Below, one piece after another: positions 30,601 to 37,842 of a DNA stretch of 64,000 nucleotides. The notes under the pieces are model-generated. The model was not told where the DNA came from. It saw nothing but the letters and a program-made list of their open reading frames with translations, and did no database searches. The first letter of the stretch is position 1; each line of letters opens with the position of its first letter. The stretch comes from Burkholderia pyrrocinia (lineage in GTDB: Bacteria; Pseudomonadota; Gammaproteobacteria; Burkholderiales; Burkholderiaceae): the NCBI RefSeq assembly GCF_022809715.1, contig NZ_CP094460.1:1798001-1862000 (forward strand), written 5' to 3'. A program made the translations under genes and the position numbers.

Positions 30601-30893
30601 AGCTTGAACGTGACGGTGATCGTCATGTTGCCGTCGCTGTTCGCCTGCGACTGCATGTAGAGCATGTCCTCGACGCCGTTGATCTGCTCCTCGAGCGGCG
30701 ACGCGACCGTCTCGGCGATCACTTTCGGGTTCGCTCCCGGGTACTGCGCCTTCACGATCACCGAAGGCGGCACGACTTCCGGATATTCCGAAATCGGCAG
30801 CAGGAACATCGCGATCACCCCGCCGAGCAGGATGATCACCGATAGGACTCCTGCAAAGATCGGCCGGTCGATAAAGAATTTGGATATGTTCAT
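27693..30893 (-). CDS. ceoB: RND multidrug efflux inner-membrane pump
   Basis: A 1066-residue HAE1-type RND transporter with twelve helices and two large periplasmic loops. The proton-relay residues are present: the Asp-Asp pair in GIVVDDAIVVVENVER (helix 4) and the Lys in GLSAKNAILIVEFA (helix 10). The N-terminus MNISKFFIDRPIFAGVLSVI is typical of Burkholderia CeoB/BpeF and Pseudomonas MexF. It forms the tripartite pump with CeoA and OpcM. The B. pseudomallei counterpart is BpeF. Expression is expected to depend on the divergent LysR regulator. Confidence 0.95.
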   Translation of the reverse strand: MNISKFFIDRPIFAGVLSVIILLGGVIAMFLLPISEYPEVVPPSVIVKAQYPGANPKVIAETVASPLEEQINGVEDMLYMQSQANSDGNMTITVTFKLGTDPDKATQLVQNRVNQALPRLPEDVQRLGITTVKSSPTLTMVVHLISPDNRYDMTYLRNYALINVKDRLSRIQGVGQVQLWGSGDYAMRVWLDPQKVAQRGLSAEDVVQAIREQNVQVAAGVIGASPSLPGTPLQLSVNARGRLQTEDEFGDIVVKTTPDGGVTRLRDIARIELDASEYGLRSLLDNKPAVAMAINQSPGANSLQISDEVRKTMAELKQDMPAGVDYKIVYDPTQFVRSSIKAVVHTLLEAIALVVIVVIVFLQTWRASLIPLIAVPVSIIGTFSLLLAFGYSINALSLFGMVLAIGIVVDDAIVVVENVERNIESGMNARQATYKAMQEVSGPIIAIALTLVAVFVPLAFMSGLTGQFYKQFAMTIAISTVISAFNSLTLSPALSAILLKGHGDKEDWLTRVMNRVLGGFFRGFNKVFHRGAENYGRGVRGVLSRKTLMLGVYLVLVGATVLVSKVVPGGFVPAQDKEYLIAFAQLPNGASLDRTEKVIRDMGSIALKQPGVESAVAFPGLSVNGFTNSSSAGIVFVTLKPFSERHGKALSAGAIAGALNQQYGAIKDSFVAVFPPPPVLGLGTLGGFKMQIEDRGAVGYARLADATNDFIKRAQQAPELGPLFTSYQINVPQLNVDLDRVKAKQLGVPVTDVFNTMQVYLGSLYVNDFNRFGRVYQVRVQADAPFRQRADDILQLKTRNDKGEMVPLSSLVTVTPTFGPEMVVRYNGYTAADINGGPAPGFSSGQAQAAVERIAHETLPRGVRFEWTDLTYQQILAGDSAMYVFPISVLLVFLVLAALYESLTLPLAVILIVPMSILSALTGVWLTQGDNNIFTQIGLMVLVGLSAKNAILIVEFARELEHDGRTPLEAAIEASRLRLRPILMTSIAFIMGVVPLVTSTGAGSEMRHAMGVAVFFGMLGVTLFGLMLTPVFYVVLRTLAGGKIHVAGKDSAGYGVPAQGVPASDA

Positions 30894-30938
30894 TTCTGGC
30901 TCTGTCTGGTTGAACGCGGATGCGAAGCGGCGGGCCGC

Positions 30939-32162
30939 TTACGAATCCGCCTTCGCCGGTGCGGCCGGCTTCGCGGTGCTCGCGAGCGGCGCGGACGGCG
31001 CATCGCCGCCCGTCATCGGGACCATGTGCGGCTTCACCTGCTCGCCGGGCCGTACGCGCTGCGTGCCGTTCACGATCACGCGGTCGCCCGCGGAAAGCCC
31101 GCTCACGATCACGCGCCGGTTGCCGTGCTGCATCCCCTGCTGCACTTCGCGGTACGACACGCGGCCCTGCTGGTCGACGACGAACACGAACTTCTTGTCC
31201 TGGTCGGTGTTGATCGCCGCGTCGTCGACGAGCAGCGCCTGGTGCGGCGCGCTGCCGCCCACCTTCACGCGCGCGTAGAGGCCCGGGACGAGCGCGCCGT
31301 CGGCGTTGTCGAAGCGCGCACGCACGCGGATCGTGCCCGACGACGTGTCGAGCCGGTTGTCGACCGAATCGATCACGCCGCTGCGCGAGTAGCCGGTTTC
31401 GTTCGCGAGGCCGAGCTCGACCGGCACCTTGCGGCCGTCGCGCGCGCCGTTGATGTATTGCAGGTAGGTCTGCTCGTCCGCATCGAACGACGCATAGATC
31501 GGCGACACCGACACGAGCGTCGTCAGCGGCGCGGCCGCCGCACCGGCCGACACGACGTTGCCGACCGTGATCTCCGCGCGCGACACGCGGCCCGACACCG
31601 GCGCGGTGATCCGCGTATAGCCGAGGTTGATGCGCGCCGTTTCCAGCGCGGCATCGGCCGCCTTCACGTTCGCCGTCGCCTCGCGGGCCGCGTTCTGCTT
31701 CTCGTCGTAATCGCGCTTCGCGATCGCGTTGTCGCCGATCAGCCGCTGCGCGCGCTGCCAGTCGGTCTGCGCATAGCCGTTGCGGGCCTGGGCAGCCGCG
31801 AGCTGCGCAGCCGCGCGGTCGACTTCGGCCTGGTACGGGCGCGGGTCGATCACGAACAGCACGTCGCCCTTCTTCACGAGCGCGCCGTCCTTGAAATTCA
31901 CCGCGACGATCGTGCCCGACACCTGCGGACGTACGTCGACCTTCTCGATCGCTTCGAGGCGGCCCGAATAACCTTGCCAGTCGGTCACGGTCTGCGGCAC
32001 GACGGTCGCGACATCGACTTCGGGCAGCGGCGCGGCCGCTTTTTCGGGCGCGTTCGCGTTCGCGTTCACGCGCATTGCGCCGAACGTTCCGAGGCCGACG
32101 ACGGCGAGCGTCACGATCGCCGCTGTCGCGATTCGGGAACGGGAGGTGCGTAGGATGGCCAT
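30939..32162 (-). CDS. ceoA: periplasmic adaptor of the Ceo RND pump
   Basis: A 407-residue membrane-fusion protein. An N-terminal membrane anchor (about residues 12-32) has no lipobox, then come the barrel-sandwich lipoyl half-motifs (RPQVSGTIVAVNFKDGALVKKGD and ITAPVSGRVSRAEITVGNVV), a helical hairpin between them, the beta-barrel and the membrane-proximal domain. It has GGAGA upstream of the ATG at 32162. It bridges CeoB and OpcM. It is second in the operon, 32 bp after llpE. Confidence 0.93.
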   Translation of the reverse strand: MAILRTSRSRIATAAIVTLAVVGLGTFGAMRVNANANAPEKAAAPLPEVDVATVVPQTVTDWQGYSGRLEAIEKVDVRPQVSGTIVAVNFKDGALVKKGDVLFVIDPRPYQAEVDRAAAQLAAAQARNGYAQTDWQRAQRLIGDNAIAKRDYDEKQNAAREATANVKAADAALETARINLGYTRITAPVSGRVSRAEITVGNVVSAGAAAAPLTTLVSVSPIYASFDADEQTYLQYINGARDGRKVPVELGLANETGYSRSGVIDSVDNRLDTSSGTIRVRARFDNADGALVPGLYARVKVGGSAPHQALLVDDAAINTDQDKKFVFVVDQQGRVSYREVQQGMQHGNRRVIVSGLSAGDRVIVNGTQRVRPGEQVKPHMVPMTGGDAPSAPLASTAKPAAPAKADS

Positions 32163-32194
32163 GTGGATCTCCAATAAACGTGGATTGGTTCTGG

Positions 32195-33055
32195 TTATTC
32201 GGAACGGTTCGGCTGGCGCGCCTGGAAGCGGCACTGGAAGAAGCGCACGGCTTCCTCGAATGCGGCTTCGTGCGTCGCGAGCGCGGCGTGCGTGATGTCC
32301 GGATAGCGGATCACCTGCGTGAGCACGCCCGACGAAATCAGGCAGCCCGCATATTTCTCCGCTTCGACGTGCAGCACGTCGTTCTGCGCGGTGACGACGA
32401 GCGTCGGCGGCAGCCCCGCGAGGCGCACCGATTCGATCGGCGCCGCGTACGGGTGCATGCGCTGTGCGGCCTGCGGCAGATACGCGCGATAACAGGCCGC
32501 GCATTCGCGCGCGGTGATGTCCGACGCGAGACGCTCGGCGTCGCCGATGCGCGTCATGCTCGGGTCGAGCATCGGCCCGAACAGCGCCTGCGCGGCGATC
32601 GACACTTCGCCGCGGTCGCGTGCGATGAATGCCAGACAGTTCGCGAGCTGCCCGCCCGCGTCGTGGCCCGCGACACCGATCTTCTTCGGATTGCCGCCGA
32701 ACGCGCGGGCGCGCGTCGCGGCCCACACGGCCGCGCGATACGCATCCTCCGGCGCGGCCGGAAAAGGAAAGGCCGGTGCGAGCGAATAATCGACCGACAC
32801 TACGAGAGCTGGTAAGCGTTCTGCTAAAAAACGCGCGGCGAAATCAGCGTCTTCGAGCGAACCGCGGACGAAACCGCCGCCGTGGAAATAAAGCACTACC
32901 GGCAACCCGGTCTTGTCCGGGCGGCGGTAGAGGCGCAGCACGATGTCCTGCGCGTAGCCGGGAATTTCCACTTCGGCGACCGTCAGCGCCGCGCCCGCCA
33001 AGGCTTGAGCAGGCATTGCGGCTTTCAGGAATTTGCTGAATTCAGAAGCGTCCAT
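32195..33055 (-). CDS. llpE: LlpE, alpha/beta hydrolase of the ceo efflux operon
   Basis: A 286-residue protein of the hormone-sensitive-lipase/acetyl-esterase family, first gene of the ceo operon as in B. cenocepacia (llpE) and B. pseudomallei. The oxyanion motif HGGG (58-61), an acid (Asp226 in AQNDVL) and His256 are present, but the nucleophile elbow is GHDAGG (130-135) where active esterases have GDSAGG. The catalytic Ser is thus replaced by Asp132. It may be an inactive ligand-binding protein or use Asp chemistry; no activity can be claimed. The ATG at 33055 is preferred to an upstream start at 33136. Confidence 0.88.
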   Translation of the reverse strand: MDASEFSKFLKAAMPAQALAGAALTVAEVEIPGYAQDIVLRLYRRPDKTGLPVVLYFHGGGFVRGSLEDADFAARFLAERLPALVVSVDYSLAPAFPFPAAPEDAYRAAVWAATRARAFGGNPKKIGVAGHDAGGQLANCLAFIARDRGEVSIAAQALFGPMLDPSMTRIGDAERLASDITARECAACYRAYLPQAAQRMHPYAAPIESVRLAGLPPTLVVTAQNDVLHVEAEKYAGCLISSGVLTQVIRYPDITHAALATHEAAFEEAVRFFQCRFQARQPNRSE

Positions 33056-33068
33056 GACGATGCAGCAT

Positions 33069-33082
33069 CCATTTCGAGATGG
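33069..33082. promoter_or_regulatory. palindrome upstream of llpE
   Basis: CCATTTCGAGATGG is a 14-bp near-perfect palindrome (one mismatched pair) 14-27 bp upstream of the llpE start codon. It may be an operator, but it overlaps the translation initiation region and has no proven binder. Confidence 0.35.
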
Positions 33083-33210
33083 AACGAATTCTGGGTCCGG
33101 CAGACATTGGGATAAATGCCTATAATCCGGCAACACAATTCAACGACCCCGAACAATCCGAGGCTGCGTTCACCCACGAGGTAGCGCAGCCTCTTTGTTC
33201 CGGCGGCAAA

Positions 33211-33495
33211 AGGGTCCGCTTGCATATGGAACGCACATGCGAATGCCCGAAATCGCTCGTAGGGCAAGGAGTGAGGAGCGCCGTTTGGCCGAGCCAAACA
33301 AGCGACGAGCGACGCCGCCATACGGGCGATTTCGGGCATTCCCGTGACATGTTTTTTTTAATTTGGGGTTGCCACGAGAACGGCCGCTCGCCGCGTTGCG
33401 CTCCTTGGCGATACGTCAGTATTCGCGGCGTCGCGCGCCTCGCGAGCGGCCGTTCTCGTGGCAACGCATGCGCGTTCCATATACAAGCAGACCCT
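33211..33495. repeat. 285-bp nested inverted-repeat element between llpE and ceoR
   Basis: Outer arms at 33211-33241 and 33465-33495 are inverted copies matching at 28 of 31 positions. Inside are two further hairpins: arms 33241-33261 / 33321-33341 (20 of 21 match, itself containing a perfect 7-bp hairpin at 33283-33299) and arms 33369-33391 / 33442-33464 (23 of 23 match). A T-rich linker (33351-33358) separates them. The whole could fold as a three-way junction. It has no coding capacity. It resembles a MITE or palindromic repeat with terminal inverted repeats, but I see no target-site duplication. It separates llpE from its divergent regulator. Confidence 0.9.
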
Positions 33496-33512
33496 AGATT
33501 GCGGAGGTTGTG

Positions 33513-34517
33513 ATGGACCGGCTTCAGGCCATGCAGGTGTTTACTCGCGTCGTCGATACAAGCAGCTTCACCAAGGCGGCAGAAACGCTCAGCTTGCCGC
33601 GGGCGTCCGTCACGACGATCATCCAGAATCTCGAAGCGTTCCTCGGCGTGCGGCTGATGCACCGGACCACGCGCCGGCTGTCGCTGACGCCGGACGGCGC
33701 CGCGTACTACGAAAGATGCGTGCGGATCCTCGCGGACGTCGAGGAAACCGAAGCGAGCTTCCAGGCCAACAACCGGAAGCCGCACGGAAAGTTGCGTATC
33801 GACATGCCGGGTTCGATCGGGCGGCTGCTCGTGATTCCGTCGCTGTGCGAATTCCACACGCGCTATCCGGACATCGACCTGCAGCTCGGCTTGTCCGACC
33901 GCCCGGTCGACCTGCTGCAGGAAGGCGTCGACTGCGTGATCCGCGTCGGCGCGCTGCAGGATTCGTCGCTCGTCGCGCGCCGGGTCGGCCTGTTCGAAGG
34001 CGTGACGGTCGCCGCGCCCTCGTATCTCGAGCACTTCGGCGAGCCGAAGACGATCGAGGACCTGAGCCAGCACAAGGCCGTCAACTATTTCTCGAGCCGC
34101 ACCGGCCGCACGATCGACTGGTCGTTCCTGATCGACGGCAAGGAAACCGAGATCAAGATGGAAAGCATCGTGTCGGTAAACGACGCGGATGCGTACGTGA
34201 CCTGCGGGATCGAAGGCTTCGGGCTGATCCAGCCGCCGCTCTTCATGGTGCTGCCACACCTGCGCGAAGGCCGGCTCAAGGAAGTGCTGCCCGGCATCAA
34301 GCCGCTGCCGATGCCGATCTCGGTCGTGTATCCGCACAGCCGCCATCTGTCGCCGAAGGTGCGCGTGTTCGTCGACTGGATCGCCGAAGTGTTCGACCGC
34401 TGCCCGCTGCTGAGCGGCAAGGGCAGCCTCGACGCGACGTGCAGCAAGCGCACGTTCGAGGAAGCCGAACGCGCACCGGCGCTCGATACGCCGGTCATCA
34501 ACGAGTGGGTCGCGTAG
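33513..34517 (+). CDS. ceoR: LysR-family regulator of the Ceo efflux operon
   Basis: A 334-residue LysR protein, divergent from llpE-ceoAB-opcM as CeoR/BpeT is in other Burkholderia. Helix-turn-helix at 1-62 (MDRLQAMQVFTRVVDTSSFTKAAETL, RTTRRLSLTPDG), and effector domain about 90-295 (GKLRIDMPGSIGRLLVIPSL, SVNDADAYVTCGIEGFGLIQPP). A 35-residue C-terminal extension beyond the usual LysR end is present. GGAGG precedes the ATG. In the genus this regulator activates the pump, and mutations in it cause multidrug resistance. The intergenic region contains an unusual nested repeat. Confidence 0.9.
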   Translation: MDRLQAMQVFTRVVDTSSFTKAAETLSLPRASVTTIIQNLEAFLGVRLMHRTTRRLSLTPDGAAYYERCVRILADVEETEASFQANNRKPHGKLRIDMPGSIGRLLVIPSLCEFHTRYPDIDLQLGLSDRPVDLLQEGVDCVIRVGALQDSSLVARRVGLFEGVTVAAPSYLEHFGEPKTIEDLSQHKAVNYFSSRTGRTIDWSFLIDGKETEIKMESIVSVNDADAYVTCGIEGFGLIQPPLFMVLPHLREGRLKEVLPGIKPLPMPISVVYPHSRHLSPKVRVFVDWIAEVFDRCPLLSGKGSLDATCSKRTFEEAERAPALDTPVINEWVA

Positions 34518-34541
34518 GTCCGGCGTACCCGGGCCCTTTTT

Positions 34542-35249
34542 TCACTTCGCTCTCCACGCACGCATGAATTCCGCGGCCCCCATGCCGGGTGCGCCGCGGC
34601 CGGGCCGCTTCGCGCGCGCCATCGCCCGCGCCAGTTGCGCGCGCTGCGCGCTCACGTGCCGCGCGCAAAAGCGATCAATCACGCCGATCTGGTTTTCCAT
34701 GAACGCGATCGTCTGCTCGATGCTGCTGCGCACGTTCGCCTGGGAGCACGTGAGCAGCTGATACTCCGCGATCAGCGCGCGCGCGAGTTGCCGGCGGCGC
34801 TGCACCAGTGCCTGCACGTACAGTAGTTGCGGGTCGGACAACGGCTCGACGAGTTGGGCGCACGACGGATGCTGATCGAACTTGCAGGCCAGTTCCGTCA
34901 GCAAACGGGCGCGCGCCCCTTTTCGGTCGAGCGGAATCTCGACCGCGCCCGCGAGGAAATCGCGGGCCTGATGCGGATAGGCAACGGCCACCGCCAGTCG
35001 CGCGGCCTGCAGCGCGCAAGCCACCTCGACTTCGGCGCCGCCGGACGACTCCAGCACGACGCGCGCAGGAGCCAATCCGGCGATTGCATCGGTCATCGAC
35101 TCGATGCCGAACGTCTCGTTCCGGTAGCCGAGGATCACCCTCAGCGACGAGACGCCGACCTCAACCGTCTCGTACGTCACGCTGATGCCGACAAACACGC
35201 GCTCGGGCGCCAACGCCTCGCCGTGCTGTTGCGCTGCTCGATCGCTCAT
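34542..35249 (-). CDS. IS110-like DEDD-domain protein without catalytic C-terminus
   Basis: A 235-residue protein resembling the N-terminal RuvC-like (DEDD) half of IS110 transposases: VFVGISVTYETVEVGVSSLR aligns with GIDVSK..., VVLESSGGAEVEVACAL with VVLEATGG..., VAVAYPHQARDFLAGA with the ...NPRQ-RDFA... strand, and LLYVQALVQRRRQLARALIAE with the helical region. The first active-site Asp is Ser here, the KTDRIDA motif is lost, and the second half with the catalytic Ser is absent. AGGAG precedes ATG 35249 and the frame is intact, so it looks like a domesticated or relic gene rather than a working transposase. Function unknown. Confidence 0.7.
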   Translation of the reverse strand: MSDRAAQQHGEALAPERVFVGISVTYETVEVGVSSLRVILGYRNETFGIESMTDAIAGLAPARVVLESSGGAEVEVACALQAARLAVAVAYPHQARDFLAGAVEIPLDRKGARARLLTELACKFDQHPSCAQLVEPLSDPQLLYVQALVQRRRQLARALIAEYQLLTCSQANVRSSIEQTIAFMENQIGVIDRFCARHVSAQRAQLARAMARAKRPGRGAPGMGAAEFMRAWRAK

Positions 35250-35492
35250 ACGAATTCGCTCCTGATCTCGCCCTTCAGTCCGGCCGGGAAAAAATTTGGA
35301 CACCGATGTTCGTCACTAGAACTGTCACAATCGAAATGTAATATTTCAGATGGAACTGGTTCCATCCGCTTCGCTTCGTCATCCCGGGGTGATTGCGCGA
35401 TCGATCTTCCGAACACGCCGCGACACCGATGACAGGCCGCCGCGTCGAAGCTCCCCGAGACCGACATGACGCATCTTCAAAAAATTCAATGA

Positions 35493-35801
35493 TCAGGAAT
35501 CCTCAGACTTAATGGGCGATATCGCATCGATCAGGAACCGGTTGCGATCCTGACCACGCAACCATGCCGGCTCCCGGCCCACGCCGGACCACGTCCGCCC
35601 GGTCCGCGGGTCGAAATACTTTGCCCGGCGCTTCCTGAGGCCGGCCGCACCGGCCGGAAACACCTCGTTGTGGGTGAACCCGAATTCCTCGATACAGCGC
35701 CGGACTTCGAGCAGCACGACCTCCGATATGGCGAGACGCTCGCGTTGCAGTTGCTCTTCGAGCAAGGCCTTCTTTTCCATGAATGACTTGTATATCAGCA
35801 T
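35493..35801 (-). CDS. H-NS family nucleoid protein
   Basis: A 102-residue H-NS/MvaT-type protein: an N-terminal helical oligomerisation part (FMEKKALLEEQLQRERLAIS) and the C-terminal DNA-binding domain KYFDPRTGRTWSGVGREPAWL, with the AT-hook-like loop in the variant SGVGREP. Burkholderia genomes carry many such paralogues, which silence AT-rich or acquired DNA. ATG 35801 is taken; ATG 35780 is an alternative. It diverges from an orphan response regulator and shares its upstream region, which contains two ATTGTTGACAA motifs. Confidence 0.85.
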   Translation of the reverse strand: MLIYKSFMEKKALLEEQLQRERLAISEVVLLEVRRCIEEFGFTHNEVFPAGAAGLRKRRAKYFDPRTGRTWSGVGREPAWLRGQDRNRFLIDAISPIKSEDS

Positions 35802-35887
35802 GCGATGTTCCCCAAACTCGCCCCTTCGCCGGAACTCCACCGAGGCGGTGCCGCTACATCGAAGCGTAATCGCGCCACCGTTTTGCA

Positions 35888-35997
35888 TTGACAACATTTG
35901 TCAACAATAGTGGTTATTAATTGATCTCACATGAACCAATGAAAGCGATTTCGCCGCTATAGCAGCCGCCTTATGCGTTCAAAATTGTTGACAATTT
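35888..35997. promoter_or_regulatory. paired palindromes sharing ATTGTTGACAA between hns-like and regulator genes
   Basis: TTGACAACATTTGTCAA at 35888-35904 is a perfect inverted repeat; AAATTGTTGACAATTT at 35982-35997 is another. Both include ATTGTTGACAA, on opposite strands (35898-35908 minus, 35984-35994 plus). The motif could be a GntR-type operator or paired -35 elements for the diverging genes; -10 elements are not clear. The rest of the 327-bp gap (35802-36128) has no gene. Confidence 0.5.
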
Positions 35998-36128
35998 CCT
36001 GACGTAACGATGCGAACATGCGCGGAAATTCGCCGGTCGCCACTCGGCCTCACACGGGACATAAGAACCCTTCCACCCACGCTCGACGCAGCACGATCGA
36101 CCTGCTCGCTTACAAAGGAGTGCAAAAC

Positions 36129-36815
36129 ATGAATGTTCTATATCTCGAGGACGACAGCGCATACGTCGAAGCGATCACCGAAATACTGGAGAAATCGGGA
36201 CACCACGTGCATGCGGTCGGCAACGGCTTCCAGGCAATCCGCCATCTGGAGAACGCGGTGGTCGACCTGCTGATTCTCGACTGGCAAGTGCCGGGCCTGT
36301 CGGGGTTCGAGGTGCTGAAATGGACGCGGGAACGCATCGGCGGGCGCCTGCCGATCCTGTTTCTGACGCATCGCGCGCGAGAGGACGAGATTCTCTCCGC
36401 GATCAATGCCGGCGCCGACGATTACATGGTCAAGCCGATCAGCCATTTCGAACTGCTGGCGCGCACCAACGCGTTGCTGCGGCGCGCGTATCACAGCGGC
36501 GGTGCGCCGCTGGACACCCTCGATATCGGCGGCTACCGGATCGATACGAAGGCACGGACGGTACGGCTCAATGGCACGCAGATCAAGCTGACGCCGCGCG
36601 AATTCGATCTCGCCGTGCTGCTGTTTCGTAACATCGGGCGCATCATGCCGCGCGATGCGCTGATCCTTTCGCTGTGGGGCCGCGACATGACCCGCGTATC
36701 CCGCAGCCTCGACACGCACATCTATCGATTGCGGATAAAGCTGGCGCTCCAGCCGTCGAACGGCGTGCGGCTCAGCGCGGTCTACACGCTCGGCTATCGT
36801 CTCGAAGCGATCTGA
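36129..36815 (+). CDS. orphan OmpR/PhoB-type response regulator
   Basis: A 228-residue regulator with a receiver (1-118: acids in YLEDDS, phospho-Asp in LILDWQVPG, Lys in VKPIS) and a winged-helix output domain (about 130-226: LTPREFDLAVLLFRNIGRIMPRD, SRSLDTHIYRLRIKL, LSAVYTLGYRLEAI). AAAGGAG precedes ATG 36129. No histidine kinase gene is adjacent, so it is an orphan or is served by a distant kinase. The 419-bp gap after it has no recognisable gene. It shares its promoter region with an H-NS gene. Confidence 0.9.
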   Translation: MNVLYLEDDSAYVEAITEILEKSGHHVHAVGNGFQAIRHLENAVVDLLILDWQVPGLSGFEVLKWTRERIGGRLPILFLTHRAREDEILSAINAGADDYMVKPISHFELLARTNALLRRAYHSGGAPLDTLDIGGYRIDTKARTVRLNGTQIKLTPREFDLAVLLFRNIGRIMPRDALILSLWGRDMTRVSRSLDTHIYRLRIKLALQPSNGVRLSAVYTLGYRLEAI

Positions 36816-37234
36816 CTCGCGCATGCGCGCTGCGATGCGTCGGGCCGGCCCGACGACCGGTTCCCGCCGCGCACCGCATGCTCCGCGCCGCCATTGTTCC
36901 GCCACGCGCAAAGGATCAGTGCGCCAGCGCGGAAGACCGCGCCGCGCACATGGCGCGCCGCCCCGCATGGCCAGCGGCCTGCAGCCCCGCGGCACAAGGC
37001 TCGCGACGATATCCTCACGGTCCGTGCGGATAACGATTGTTCCAACCTGACGACAATTCAATTCGCGGCAGCGCCATTTATCGCGCTGCTGCCGGCCCCT
37101 AGAGTAAACCCTGTCGCGCACACCGTTGCGCATCGAACCGATCCCTGGAGCAGGCGCCGACTCCGACGCAATGCAAACACGGGATCCGAGCCGGGCACTG
37201 AAGCGCCGGCCTATCTCGATACAGGAGTTACGTC
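36816..37234. other. intergenic stretch, no gene seen
   Basis: This 419-bp gap between the response regulator and the DUF4148 gene shows no coding frame with convincing composition, no RNA gene and no clear terminator. The last 60 bases must hold the promoter of the DUF4148 gene, but I cannot point to a good -35/-10 pair. Confidence 0.55.
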
Positions 37235-37528
37235 ATGAACAGCCGCACCCTTCTCTCCGCCGTCACCCTCGCACTCGCCGTGTCCGCACCGGCCTTCGCC
37301 GATTCGGGCACGCCGCACGCCGGCGACTACGGCAACACGTCGTGGTACACGCAGCACAACGGTCCGCGCACGCGCGCCGAAGTGAGCGCGGAAGTCGAAC
37401 AGGCGCGCCGCGACGGCACGCTCGCGTACCTGCGCAAGGCGACTTCGTATCCGCAAGGGCTCGAACTCGCACAAGGCCCGTATCGCTCGATGCCGGAAAG
37501 CAACCAGCTCGCCGGCGGAGGCCGGTAA
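37235..37528 (+). CDS. DUF4148 small periplasmic protein
   Basis: A 97-residue exported protein: signal peptide (cleavage after APAFA, residue 22) and a short DUF4148 region with RTRAEVSAEVEQARRDGTLAYLRKATSYP. These small proteins are abundant in Burkholderia and of unknown function; some are strongly induced by stress. AGGAG lies 7 nt before the ATG. It stands alone. Confidence 0.85.
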   Translation: MNSRTLLSAVTLALAVSAPAFADSGTPHAGDYGNTSWYTQHNGPRTRAEVSAEVEQARRDGTLAYLRKATSYPQGLELAQGPYRSMPESNQLAGGGR

Positions 37529-37617
37529 ACGCGCAACGCCGCGCAGCGGGTCGCCCCGTGCGCGGCGTCGCGAACCACCCATCGACGACTCGCCGAGTCA
37601 GTTAGTTGCAGGAGCAC

Positions 37618-37710
37618 ATGATGAACGACCAACTTCCTTCGCCGCTCGATCACTGGGACGACACCACGCCGATCTGGACGCCGTTCCGTTCGGCCCCGCA
37701 CTCGCATTGA
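37618..37710 (+). CDS. possible 30-residue small protein
   Basis: A very short frame, MMNDQLPSPLDHWDDTTPIW then nine more residues ending SAPHSH, with a strong ribosome site (GCAGGAGC at 37608-37615). It is rich in Asp, Pro and Trp and has no hydrophobic segment. It lies 90 bp after the DUF4148 gene and just before the left 96-bp repeat. I do not recognise it; the ribosome site is the main argument for translation. Confidence 0.4.
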   Translation: MMNDQLPSPLDHWDDTTPIWTPFRSAPHSH

Positions 37711-37746
37711 CCGCCGGCTGAGTCGTCGTCCGGCCACGTCCGCCCG

Positions 37747-37842
37747 TTACCTGCGCGGCACGCCGTCGCGCCATTCGCCCCAGTGCGTCACGATGTCCTG
37801 CACGAGCGGATTGCCCGCGCGGTACAGGTTTTCGGTCGCCGG
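37747..37842 (-). repeat. left 96-bp direct repeat: displaced 3' end of the permease gene
   Basis: Identical over 96 bp to 39742-39837. It represents exactly the last 31 codons plus TAA of the purine nucleoside permease gene, without the rest of the gene. Together with the right copy it brackets a 1,899-bp segment with two genes. The arrangement resembles attL/attR after integration into a gene's 3' end, the intact gene having kept an equivalent terminus. Confidence 0.93.

Noticed and set aside
33119..33124. TATAAT on the plus strand as a ceoR promoter
   Set aside because: No acceptable -35 lies 16-18 bp upstream, and it is nearly 400 bp from the ceoR start with the nested repeat in between.
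33025..33339. A 104-residue frame on the minus strand across the nested repeat
   Set aside because: It runs through an inverted-repeat element and has no motif or ribosome site; similar junk translations arise from repeats.
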